This document shows, in pieces, positions 48,623 through 59,680 of a DNA stretch of 64,000 nt. Position numbers and translations under genes: made by a program. Every line of letters starts with the position of its first letter. The first letter of the stretch is position 1. Origin of the DNA: Hybos culiciformis (lineage: Eukaryota; Arthropoda; Insecta; Diptera; Hybotidae); assembly GCA_964007475.1 (NCBI GenBank), contig OZ023274.1, positions 88,001,213 through 88,065,212 of the forward strand. Reading direction: 5' to 3'. The notes below the pieces were generated by a model that saw only the letters and a list, made by a program, of their open reading frames with translations, was not told where the DNA came from and did not search any database.

Positions 48623-51600
48623 TCAATAATTCTGTATTCTTCTAATTCAATTTTGATTATTATGCTTTCATGACCACACACAAAAATTATGTGAATTTGT
48701 TTAAGAAAAACTTATAACGAATATTCAATATCGTAACATACTTAAATACTTATGTATTATGAATTTTATTTTTATTATTCAATCATAATTACTGGAATAG
48801 ACAACTAGTCATTATTTAACAAAAACAAAATATTTTTTGAGATAGGGATCTATTATACAAGTTCGCGCGCCAGTAAAATAATTAATTTTCAAAGAATAAG
48901 GTCATTTTTTGTATTACTCTTAAACTATGAGAACAACACAAGAACAATTTAAAAAATAAGTTGTGCATAAATGCTTTTCCAACATTGAATCTCATTAAAA
49001 TAATTGCAGTAATTTTTGTTAATGTTCTATCATGCTACTGGCAACTGAATTATTATTTTATATTTAACTAAAAAAAAACGAAAAATTATATATTTTTATT
49101 TTTATAACAATAAGCTTTGTATACTATGCATACCCATATACATACATATATATAAATTTTATTTAAAAAAAAGTTAAAATAATGTATTAGTTTTCAAAAT
49201 TTAATAAATTTTTTTTTTATCAGAATTAAAACAATTTAATTGTATATGCACGCAACTTCCATACAATACGTCTAATTTTAATTGTATAAAGTTGAAACCT
49301 TAATACAGAAATTTGAATTTTTAAATATATCAACATCCCCGCTATTTGAAGTTTTTTCCATATGAACCTAAGGATTAAAATCCCCTTACTCAATTCATTT
49401 ACGGCTATGCGACCCAAGAATTCGTCGCGTGTCTACCTTTTTGTGTCCACCTTTTTTGCAACCTACCCATGGCTGTGTGACAGAAGATTTTTTTGCGTTT
49501 TTCCGAGTCTACAGAAATCACAACATAAATAATAAATAATAAATTACACAATTAATAAAAAAAATTCTACTAAAATATAACAAGTTAGGTTATTTACAGA
49601 ACTTAAGAACCTAACTCTTTCTTTTATGTTATCTATAATTTTTTACTACACTTTTTTTTTTCGAAATCATAAAGTTATTCAAGCATAAAAATTATCCTAT
49701 GACCCTTTTGCAATAAATAACATTAATTTTCCTGACGGGATTATAATATGTTTGATGGTCCTTGAATATTGAACTCAAAGATGATTATACAAATTGTGGA
49801 AAAAAGAGTTTTTCTCACGTATTTAGGTCAATATTTATTGAACAACCCAGTTATTCACTAATTCAAAACAAACAAAAAAAAACCACTTAAAGAGCTTTCA
49901 GAACAAAATTTTATAATTCATGTAAAATTTTTTTTTTTTTGTTTCTATAAATATAATTTTATACTTTCAAAATTTTGCCAAATTACTACAAAAAAAAATT
50001 AAAATTTTTATATTTTTTATAATTTATATTCTGGTATAATTCTGTAATTTAATTCTTATAACATTTTTTTTAACATACATAATTGAAAATCAGAAAAATT
50101 ATTACTAAATGCTCTGCTTACATCTGACAAGTAATAAACGAAATATATAAACGATGCTCGACTATGATTCAGTTAAAATTTCTTCATTATTTAATTTTTT
50201 TTTTTCTAAATTTTTACTTACTTCTAGCTTAGAATATTTGGATTAAAATATAAATTTGATTTTGAAATAAAGGAAAAAGTCAGTGATAATGATTCATATT
50301 TATATTAGGCGGGATGATTAAGTTTTTTTTCTTGATGTTTCATTTTAAGGTTTTATGATTTGAAACTTACTAATTTTTTTAAATGATTATTCAGATCTTT
50401 TTTCTTACAAAACACGTCATATAAATGAAGTTAAAATGAATTCTAACATACCCTAGGCCTAGATTGTGATGTAATTGACCATAAAAAGTTCAGTTCCTAA
50501 ATCATTATACTTAGTGTTTTAGCTTCACAATCTAGCGACAAAAAAAATGTTTTTGCTCATTTCAATATATCTACCATTTTTGAAAATTAAAATTTAATTT
50601 AAAATCAAAATTATTTTAGTATTTAAAATAGTATCGGCTAAATAGTGTTGCTACTTAATTTCTAACATCCGAACTAGATAAATTCTATTCATAATATAAA
50701 TCATAAATTTATAATTTTTAAAATATTATAATTATACTATTATTCATTCATTAAAAACGTATTTTCAAGTGCAAAAGAACTTTAATAATCAAATTACTAA
50801 AAAAAAAAAACTCTTAATTGTTGATATTAGATCATTTTGATTTTGAATCATAAAATACAAAAAAATTATAAAAATTTGCCAAGTTCTGCTAATAATTTAC
50901 TTATGTGAAAAAAATCCAAAAATGACGTAATTTTTATTAAGAAAAATGTATACATTAAAAAAATCTTTCTCTATATGTTTTTTTTAAATTCATATTTTAA
51001 AATTTTGTTTTCATTTTGTATTCTTTGAAGTCCTTGAATTTTTTTTTTTTGAATTTATAATGTTTTAAAATGCTTTTAAAAGTTTTCGTGATGATGAAAG
51101 TTTTCTTGACGATCATAATATATTTATATTCTTGAAAACTTAAAACGTTTTTACATACTGCGTGAGAAGCTTAAATTCAATCCTAATCACTTCAATCTTA
51201 TATGTTAATAACAGATTTTCGTTTGCTATGGGAAGAGAAGCTGTTTTAAAATCTTCGAATTTAGATGTGAATTCTTTTTTGTTGTGACGAATACATTGTA
51301 TTTACCTCTCTACATACGAACTTATCTGAAAATTTATTTTTTGGTATGAATATTTTTATTTCAAAATTTCATTCTTTTTATGAGTACCTAATGTATTTTT
51401 TTTAATCTAGATAAAAAAAATATAAGTGTCATTTATATTAGAAGAGGAGTGTCAATGTTATGTTTGTATAAATAAGCTAAGAAGAAAACTGAATGGTAAT
51501 TAATTTTAATTAACAAGCTTCAACAATATATCTCATTCCCAAAATAGTTTCCACATAATCTTTTAATATATTAAAACATAATGTTTCAAGAGGTTATATA

Positions 51601-54600
51601 AGGATTTAGGGGAAAATCAAGCACCTATTTATATTCATTTTATATTAAAGAATATAATAATAAAATAACAAAAGTCTACGTAAGAAAATTGATAATTAAA
51701 TAAAATCTAATGAAGAATAAAGAAGAAGATTAACAATAATTTAGCATAGAAAAGCTTATTTACAATCAATAAATTAAACTTCTTTTAGTTTTGTTTAGCA
51801 AAAAGTATACTATTTCACCTAAGGGAATAATGTTGATATATAGAGGCTAGTGTTAGTTAGATTTCTGTGCTTACAACTTAACACAAATTTTTTCTTATTT
51901 GGCGCTTTTTGTGCTAAGCTTATTCCTAGCATTAATTCAAACCTTCAAAGTAATGTATTTTTATGCTACCCAATTTTGTTTTTATATATATAAACTTTTG
52001 TATACATTTTATATAAATAATATTTATACATTAAATTGCATCTTCATTGATAATTAGACATGATGTAATATTTTTGAATAATAATAATAATTATTTAATT
52101 TTATCATTGAATATCGAATAAAATTAGTCATCGTCTAGCTATAAAATAAAATATAAATTGTGGTTTTTTTTTCTGTTGCAAAAAGTCTTGAATAACTCAG
52201 ATTTTTAATTATAATTATTAAGTTTTACCTAATAAGAAGAATAATAATATAAAATTATTATGAAATCATTCAGTTAGTTTAATTCTGTTCTAAAACATAG
52301 CTTCCAAAGTTCTCGTCTATTCATTTTTATTTGGAAGAAATACAAACATTTATTATAATTTTTTAGTTCCATAATTCCATTTTCTTCATGTGTGTACAAT
52401 ATTAAGAAGCTACGAAAAATTCAGAACTTGATCATTATATCGAGACATTTGCGGCTTAATATGAAATAATTAGAGAATATTTTTTTAACTATACACGCGA
52501 GCTGTTTAATTAGGTTTTGGCTTTAATATTGCAGTACACATTAATTATTGAAAGTTAATCTTGGCAGTTCAGATTTTGTTGATTTATTCGAACCATTTTC
52601 ATTAAATAAATCGATAAGAATTTTTATAAAATAACGGAATATTTCTGCGTAGAAATATTTATGATTTATCATTTTTATCAAATATAATAGATTGATAATT
52701 TATCTATTATGTTTTGGTTTCAAAATTTTAATACGAACTATTTTTATTCCACTACATTAATATTATTCCTTTCAAGCCCTGCTGCATATTAGCTCTTGAA
52801 ATATTATTGTATATATGTATACAATACATAAATGATTGATAAAGAACAATTAAAGAAAACATTGGTTGTGTGAAAAATAATGTAAAATAAGTAATTCTAA
52901 ATAGTTCTTTCCATAGGCAGCATAAGATATTTTTATACTAAAATGACAAAGTATCTAATGATATCTATTATTTATATAATTTGTAACAAAAACGTAGTGG
53001 CGGCGTTCCCGTTTCTCTTTACCGAAATTCTATGCCATTATATAAAAAAATGTACAAATTTCCATAATTAGAAATTCAATATTTTTCTTTGATTTGGTCA
53101 TTTAATTTATTTTACCAGGTTATTCAATCATAAATCAATTATACGTTAAGTATTTATTTTCAGAATTTTTAGTATAATGCGGTTAGATCAAAATAAGGGT
53201 AACTTTATATTGACACTACCTTTGTGTAAATTATATTCTTTGATTTAAAAAAATATTATGTATTTGTGCCATTGTACATAAATTATGTATGATGTGCTTT
53301 AAATTTAGTTTATTAGATAGAAAAGTGTTAGACTGTTTTCGTAATAAATAATGGGTTAAAGAAAAATTAGTGCTATACACAAATACTTTCCTACAGTTAT
53401 CCAAAATGTTTAAAACCACTGAATTGAAAATAGATAGTTACATCAATTGAACGAATTTATATCAAATGTAATATTAAATTAAATTTTTATTTTCTTAACA
53501 AACCTTTCGTACTTTTATTTTTGGTTTATGAGATTTAATAACTTTAATATCTTTAAATTAAATACCAACTACCAACTACTTATTTGAATATCGGAATAAT
53601 AATTAAATATACCTTTTCTGCCAAAGAAATTTTCCAGATTAAAAAAATATAGAACATTACCATAAATGAAGTATTTAGTCCCGTTTCCAACATTTGGATT
53701 TAAAATATTTTCCGGAATTTTCTTTAATAATTCTAACTATCACTCTTTATTCATATACCAATTTTCATCGAAATTTTATTTCAATTCTCGAGTTCGAATT
53801 CTCATGTTTATTTTATTCAGAATTATTTAACTTTTTAAAATATTATTAAATCATGGTCGAAATTATGTATAGAAGTTATTAAATTATTCGATTTCAATTT
53901 TTTATCTAGTTGTTAGGTTTGGAACGTAATCCTATTCATGAATCTATTTTTTTTTATTTTTTATTTACATATGTACATTTTTTTCGAATAAAAAGTCAAA
54001 AATATTTAAAATTAAATTTATATTAATTTTCTTTATAATATTTTTTAGATCAATTTTTTTTTCTCAAATATTTAAATAGTTTTTGAAAATTTGTCAGAAG
54101 TCAATATAAAAAGAATTTTATTCATTGTTCAAATGTTGAAATAATGTTACATATAAAAACATTGAATAGTCAGAAAACGTAATTTTTTTCCAAATTGAAT
54201 ACACATCTACTTCATTTAACAGGAGGAATTAAATAAGAGTAAGAGATAAAACAAGTTTAAAAAATTTAATAACATAAAAAAAAATTTACTTGCTCAGTAA
54301 AATTTATTTTTTGTGGTTTGTCAATTTGTTCTCATTTGAGTTTCCATTTGTAATTATTTATCTTTTGCAAAAAAATAATTTTTAGAATTTTAAGCTAAGA
54401 TTATATTAATAAAAATAAATAAATAAACCAATGAACCAAAAAATTGTTAAATTGTTATGCAGATCAAAATAAATTAATAATAAATTTAAAACAAATTAAT
54501 TTAACTGTTGAAGTTTGATGATTTTAATTTGCCGGAAATTCAACACAACGATATACATATATTAGAAATTTCGAGATTCAGACAAGATTTTAAAATAAAG

Positions 54601-54871
54601 TTTTTATTGGCTTGCTCTAAGTTGTTTGAGACTACATTTATGTAAATGTTATATTCTTTAATGATTATTATTGAAAAAATAAATAAATCTTTAAAATGAT
54701 TTAAAATTATAAAAAACGAAGATAATTTTTATTATTTCCTAAATGTTTAATTTCTCTCTATTGCACCCTTAAATATTCTAATTTCACTTTATTAGTGAGA
54801 ATAGAAAATTCATTAAAAATAATTACAGAATGTATTGCATACTTTAACTGAATATTTTTTTTTTATTATAG
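48623..54871. other. AT-rich spacer, a few GC-richer patches
   Basis: No supported gene. Patches of higher GC at 49350-49515 contain two related stretches, CGGCTATGCGACCCAAGAA and TGGCTGTGTGACAGAAGA, suggesting an old repeat. Another patch is at about 52990-53035 (GTGGCGGCGTTCCCG). An 11-base inverted pair, CTAGATTGTGA / TCACAATCTAG, lies at 50459-50469 and 50525-50535. The frames at 49226-49417 and 53231-53419 look like chance. Confidence 0.5.
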
Positions 54872-54902
54872 AATAAAATTTTGAAAATTAATAATTCCAA
54901 AC

Positions 54903-55370
54903 ATGCTAGATAATGCATTTCCAGCTTATAAATTAGTTACATTAGCTTTTCGCCAATTTAGTAGACCACTTGCAAATGAATTCATAGCTAAAGCTAAGGA
55001 TAGTCCAGTACTTGCGAAATATTTTCTTATAATTCCGGGACAATTTTATCATAAGCTGGAAGTTGCAGTGAAGCTTAAAGCGGCAAATTTAACAAAACCA
55101 TTGCAAATACCAAAATTATCTGATACCGAAGCAATTAAAGTAGGCGCGAGCTTAATGTCAGAAGGATTGGTGTTCGTTTTTGCAGCCACAATTCTTTACA
55201 TTGAATTAAGTCGGGTTTCGAAAAAAAAAGCTGATTTACATGATGATAGATTACAAGAAATTTTGGATATTGCAGATGAAGTTAAACATATGCTCGAACG
55301 TTTGAAGAATCATGAAGAACATTTAAATCAATTAGCAGAACAAATTAAAAATTTAAAAAAAAAGAAATAA
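54903..55370 (+). CDS. OPA3-like mitochondrial membrane protein
   Basis: A single open frame of 155 residues has the OPA3 family layout. The N-terminal block has AFPAYKLVTLAFRQFSRPLA at residues 5-24, matching the conserved N-terminus that acts in mitochondrial targeting. The middle block contains PGQFYHKLEVAVKLKA at 45-60. A hydrophobic segment at about 86-103 (SEGLVFVFAATILYIELS) is the predicted membrane span. A charged coiled coil runs from about 116 to a lysine-rich end. OPA3 proteins affect mitochondrial morphology and lipid metabolism; loss causes optic atrophy in humans. The first ATG fits the family N-terminus. An acceptor-like TTTTTTTTTTATTATAG ends at 54871, so an intron in the 5' UTR is likely. 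No intron interrupts the coding part. An AATAAA overlaps the stop region (55366-55371). Confidence 0.9.
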   Translation: MLDNAFPAYKLVTLAFRQFSRPLANEFIAKAKDSPVLAKYFLIIPGQFYHKLEVAVKLKAANLTKPLQIPKLSDTEAIKVGASLMSEGLVFVFAATILYIELSRVSKKKADLHDDRLQEILDIADEVKHMLERLKNHEEHLNQLAEQIKNLKKKK

Positions 55371-56240
55371 ATTTATGTTTTTAATATCGAAATTTTGAAT
55401 TTTAATCAAACATTATTATTGAATTATTCGTCGTTTATTGTACTGCTGATTGTTTGAAAAGTCACCACATTGTTGATAAGCTGACCTTTTTTAGTAGACG
55501 TCACGTCGTCGCTAAAGCTGGCAAAAATAGTTTTCTCACTTCTGAATCTTTGCATTTACATTCTGACCGTACTTTGACCGTTTGGAGGAAGGTTTTAAAA
55601 GTCCAGCGTTAGGTGATTGGATAGAAAGGCATATTTTTAAACAGCTTATTGAATAATTTTAGCTTAAAATTCAAAGCATTGTTTTTTTTTTTTGTTTCAG
55701 AAACGGGTCGATGATTTTATTTTCAAAACTCATGTGCTCTGTGACGAAATTTTGAAAGGTCTTCATTTCACCATCTTTGTCAATCAAGAAATACTTTTAA
55801 TTTCCAGCCAGGGACTCCATTTCTTAATTTTTATCTAAACAAATTGCTTAAATAAATTCCATTAAGAGTCGGTGTACTTACTTTTATGACATTGTATTAT
55901 ATATAATATTAGTGTGGATCGGTTTAGTACTAAAAATTTATGTTTTTTTTAATTTGAAAACGCCCGGAGTTCTAAAAGTTGGGAATTTCTTTTTGAAGAT
56001 TTTTATCCTCATCTACTATAATATAATGTAGACTACATAATATAATGTAGACTACAAATTAAAACATAATAACCTACTTAATGGAAAGGTATAGTAAGTA
56101 TTTTTTATATTTTTTTATTTTACTACCTATGTTACTAACTTATTTATGTAACAGAAAGAAGCACTAACATCTTTACGATTCATAATTTTTAAGTAAATAT
56201 TTACATAAAAGTCCGTACACAAAAAAAAAGGAAATGTCTT
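55371..56240. other. 3' flank of the OPA3-like gene, moderate-GC spacer
   Basis: The stretch 55430-55620 is less AT-biased than most of the window (GACGTCACGTCGTCGC near 55500) but shows no frame or domain. A perfect 19-base tandem duplication, TAATATAATGTAGACTACA, lies at about 56019-56056. Confidence 0.45.
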
Positions 56241-57138
56241 ATTTTTGACAGTCGCGAAATTTACTTAAAAATCCACTACAGTCGCAAGATTTGCTTAAAA
56301 ATCCACTACCAAAAATATGAAAATCTTCCAGTAGCTTATTTTGATCCAAACTCGTCAGAATTGCCAACAGTAGTTGTTTACGAACAGACAAAAAATTTGT
56401 TTAGTATACAAACAGATATTTTTTATGAAATATCATTCGCAATATCATTTCCAACAAATCTGGCTCATAGAAATCTGGGAAAAAAGTCTCATTCTAGATG
56501 GTTAACAAAAACCGGCTTCTTCGCTTGTATGTCTCAACTTCTAGCAGACTTTGTCATGAAAGTTTATTATCCAGTTTGGTTTAAAATAAAAAAAAACCAA
56601 GTTTGCAAATACGATGGTTTGCATTTGTACAGTATGATTTAAAAATCAATAATTTTGGATTATTTTACTAAAAGTATAATTGATCTCGTTAAGCAAACAC
56701 AGAAGTATATTTCTCGCAATGCTAGAGAACGAAAGAACACACATTAAAGAACTTCCTTTGAAACGGATTTTAAAATTAAAAGTTAACTCAACTCCTGTTT
56801 CGAAAAAAAATCTTAAATTAAAAATTCCAGAAAAAAGATTTGAAGTCCAAGACTATACCGAGTTGATTGACTGGCAAACTGCAAACTTGATCATTATTCT
56901 AGTTCTCGAAAATCTGTCATACAAGAACTTGGAAGTTATGATTGGCTATATTCAGGAAATTGACTATCACCATATATTAAATTTTCCGTGCCACTCACAA
57001 GCAGTTGAGTGGTGCGTCAAATTAGTCACCGAAGCTTCGGCTTCTGTCTGTGGAAACGATGAATTTATAAGAACAAAAATTGCTTGCTTCTGGATCAAAT
57101 TTTCAAAAATTAGAAACAAAATCAGGTTTCCAACATAG
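56241..57138 (+). pseudogene. Frameshifted transposon-type ORF of an arthropod multi-copy family
   Basis: Two plus-strand frames continue one another. The first (about 56241-56642) includes NLPVAYFDPNSSELP, SHSRWLTKTGF and VMKVYYPVWFKIK. The second (56680-57138) includes FLAMLENERTHIKELPLKRI, YTELIDWQ, FPCHSQAVEWCVKLVTEASA and VCGNDEFIR. The SHSRWLT...VYYPVWFKIK...HIKEL..KRI...HSQAVE.CVKLVTEAS order matches, from my recollection, uncharacterised proteins present in many copies in arthropod genomes and probably transposon-derived. I cannot assign a superfamily. A frameshift lies near 56690. The first frame has a stop at 56640-56642, and the conserved end appears lost after 57138. A 30-base in-frame tandem duplication (56248-56277 and 56278-56307) repeats SR(E/K)I(Y/C)LKIHY. 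The copy is therefore non-functional. Confidence 0.6.
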
Positions 57139-58329
57139 TTTAAAGTGATTTTTTACCTCAAAAATGCGACCCACGTTTCTAGTTATAGACTGTTGTAATC
57201 AGTTTCAAGTATGTGTGTCCACAATTCTCCGGAGAAAAATTTTTATTTTCTTCTTTTTAGTCAATTTAAAAACGAAGTTTTTTAATTCTTTTTTATTTAG
57301 TATAAAATCGTGCAAAAGTGAATATTTTTGTGAGGAAAAGTTCAAACGAAAGTTGGAGGCAGAAAATAAAATCCGATCAACTTGAAACTTTCCACATATT
57401 GTTTTTATATCTAATCGCATCGATTCTCCTCTCAGGGATGTGAGAAATCGAAAATTTTCTAGTTCGCTCCACCCTAATATATAGATTATTATCTCAATTA
57501 TTCAAGTTACAAAGCGTGGCTTACCAGCTTACCATCCTAAGTCAGTAAAATTTATAAGCGTCGTAAACCTGTGTGACGCCATTCCTAAAAACTTATCAAA
57601 ATACAAAGAAAATAAAAAATGTTTTCCCATTAAAATTTCACTTCATTTACTTTCTATTATCACCAATAAGAATTTTTTTATTAATTGGCTGTTTAATTTT
57701 ATTCGGTATTTCACACTATTTATTATTGAAAAACCAAGGGGAAAAAATAATATTTCCTTCATAAATTCATTTTTATGATTTTAGTGGAAATTTTTGGTTT
57801 CCTTTTGTAGGTCAAAGATTTAAATAAAAAGAATATATATTACCTAATAAAAATAAATTTGAAAGAATATAAAAATAAAATCTCATCGAAAATTAAATCA
57901 AATGAAAGAATCTGGTTCTCGAAGTTCGAATAAAAATTCCAGAAAAAGCCACAAGAAAAAAGAATTATGTTTTTTAACATTTGATAATGTTAAAAAAAAG
58001 ATTTACGATTATTATGAAAATCTGAATTGAGTTTTCTCTTATATTTTGTATTAATGTCCTCTTCGATATTTTCTTCTAATTTTCACTAAAATGGAAATTT
58101 TAATCACCTAATGTTCTAAAAATAAAATTTTATAAAATGCAAATACTTATGAATCTTTTTTTTTTTTTTTTTAATTTAATGATTAAACAAAAATTTTGTT
58201 TTAATGTTTTCCCACAGAAATTTAATGTATTCAAAAAATGTATGCCTTTTTTTTAAATTTATTTTACTTTTAAAATAAAATAATTTCATTAAGCATTCTA
58301 AATTAGAATTTAGATTTTTTTTTGGACAG
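57139..58329. other. Downstream remnant region with weak coding-like frames
   Basis: The frames at 57164-57385, 57573-57764 and 57904-58029 (MKESGSRSSNKNSRKSHKKK start) are partly coding-like. They have no recognised domain and no good splice sites. The segment 57420-57480 (GATTCTCCTCTCAGGGATGT and following) may mark the end of the degraded element upstream. Confidence 0.3.
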
Positions 58330-58472
58330 ATTTCTTGAAATGGTATTAAAAAAGCCCAATGGTAATACAATATATACACTATTTCACGTTAGATTATTAA
58401 ATCAAACCGAAGTATTAGATCGTCACACCAAATTCGACGACACCATTGCTTGGAATAATGTTGGAAAACTTT
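58330..58472 (+). CDS. Candidate internal exon, product unknown
   Basis: After a polypyrimidine tract and AG (58328-58329) the frame is open and reads FLEMVLKKPNGNTIYT, then LLNQTEVLDRHTKFDDTIAW, ending near a GTAAAT donor (GT at 58473-58474) in phase 1. Residue use is gene-like, with Asp, Arg, His, Trp and Asn. Without splicing the frame stops a few codons later. I do not recognise the sequence. It could be a real exon or another remnant of a mobile element. Confidence 0.3.
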
Positions 58473-58568
58473 GTAAATATAGATAATTAATTAAATAATG
58501 TGATTTCGAGAACTTGAAATATTAATTCCAGTTCTTCGGTTGATTTTATTAATTGGTCTCACCACTAA

Positions 58569-58772
58569 TTGAAATCTGAACCTAAATATTTTTTAAGTTG
58601 CCTAGTGATAAATATTATTTTTATGTTCGATTCACAAATTCAAGTTCTTTCGTCCAATGGATTAGTCAGTCGCTTTATAAATAAAAGCGCTAAAAAAAAG
58701 CAGAAAATGATTGCTTTGCCGAAAGCAGGGAAGACAAACATTGTTAATCGTTTATTATTCAGTTTATTTTAA
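58569..58772 (+). other. Coding-like frame of unknown status
   Basis: This 67-codon frame contains FDSQIQVLSSNGLVSRFINK and MIALPKAGKTNIVNRLLF. Its composition is more gene-like than average. There is no domain, no clear splice sites, and a TTG rather than an ATG at the 5' end. It lies near the candidate exon at 58330-58472 and may be part of the same remnant. Confidence 0.2.
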
Positions 58773-59505
58773 ACCTCGTTTTAAACCGTTTATAGAAATT
58801 GTATCATCTTTAAAAAGCTAATTAGATTTTTTTTTTGTTTTTAAATGGTTTTGAACTATTTTAATGAGAAGTTCAAAATGAAAAAACAAGTTTTTCTATA
58901 TTTTAATAGACTTATAATATCGTTTTGATATAAAAAAATCACTGATGTGGAAAAAACCTGTTAATTAAAACCACACAAATATATTCTCATTTTTCTTTCT
59001 TACGCTTTTTCTATTTCTATTAAATTTATTATTGAAAATTATAAAAAGTTGTTGTTTTATTTCCAATGAATTGAAAAATTGTTAAAATATAAATTTTGTA
59101 ATAATGTAATTTAAAAAAAAAAAAAGAAGTTAAATTACAAAGCTTTAAATAACATTAACGGTTGAGATGTAACAGTCAATTAGTATATGAAAATCTCTCT
59201 GAGGTGATAATTTTCGAATATAGATTTTTGTTTATTGTATATTTTTTGTACTAATCTTAAATTAATCGAATGAAAACTGTTAATATTTGAAAATTTTTAG
59301 GTTGAAATTATCAACAAACATGTTTTGAGAGAGACTCAAATATTCTTCCAAAATATTAATCTTGAGATTTCATAAATTTAATAGCTTCTTAGTTAATTAA
59401 TAATCTTATTTTTTGAGGTAGTTTTAAAAGAAAATTTTGTTTTTATTTACTATCTGTTTAATTTTTCAAATTCATTCATTAATTTTTCTTTTCTTTTAAT
59501 TTCAG

Positions 59506-59680
59506 ATATTTAATTACATGTTGAAGGACGTAAATTGGTATGTACCGTACATACATACATGTACCTAATTATTATTATTTTAATTAAGCTCTATATTGTA
59601 TTCCTCTCCTTATTGATTTAAATGATCTACTTATTGATTTAAATGTTGGTTTCAGTCTGAATGAGTGTACAAAGAAATAA
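59506..59680 (+). CDS. Candidate last two exons of an unidentified plus-strand gene
   Basis: A 32-base microexon (59506-59537) follows a strong pyrimidine-rich acceptor (TTTCTTTTCTTTTAATTTCAG) and ends at GTATGT. A 118-base intron closes with GTTTCAG, and the next exon (59656-59680) runs to a TAA at 59678-59680. The joined peptide is IFNYMLKDVNCLNECTKK. An AATAAA overlaps the stop codon. Only one frame of the microexon is open, and it continues across the junction. The upstream exon must end in phase 0; 58330-58472 ends in phase 1, so it is not a direct partner. This may be chance in AT-rich DNA. Confidence 0.25.

Noticed and set aside
53783..53805. GAGTTCGAATTCTC resembling a tRNA T-arm
   Set aside because: The stem does not pair properly, and no acceptor stem or D-arm could be built around it. 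No tRNA gene was identified in the window by eye.
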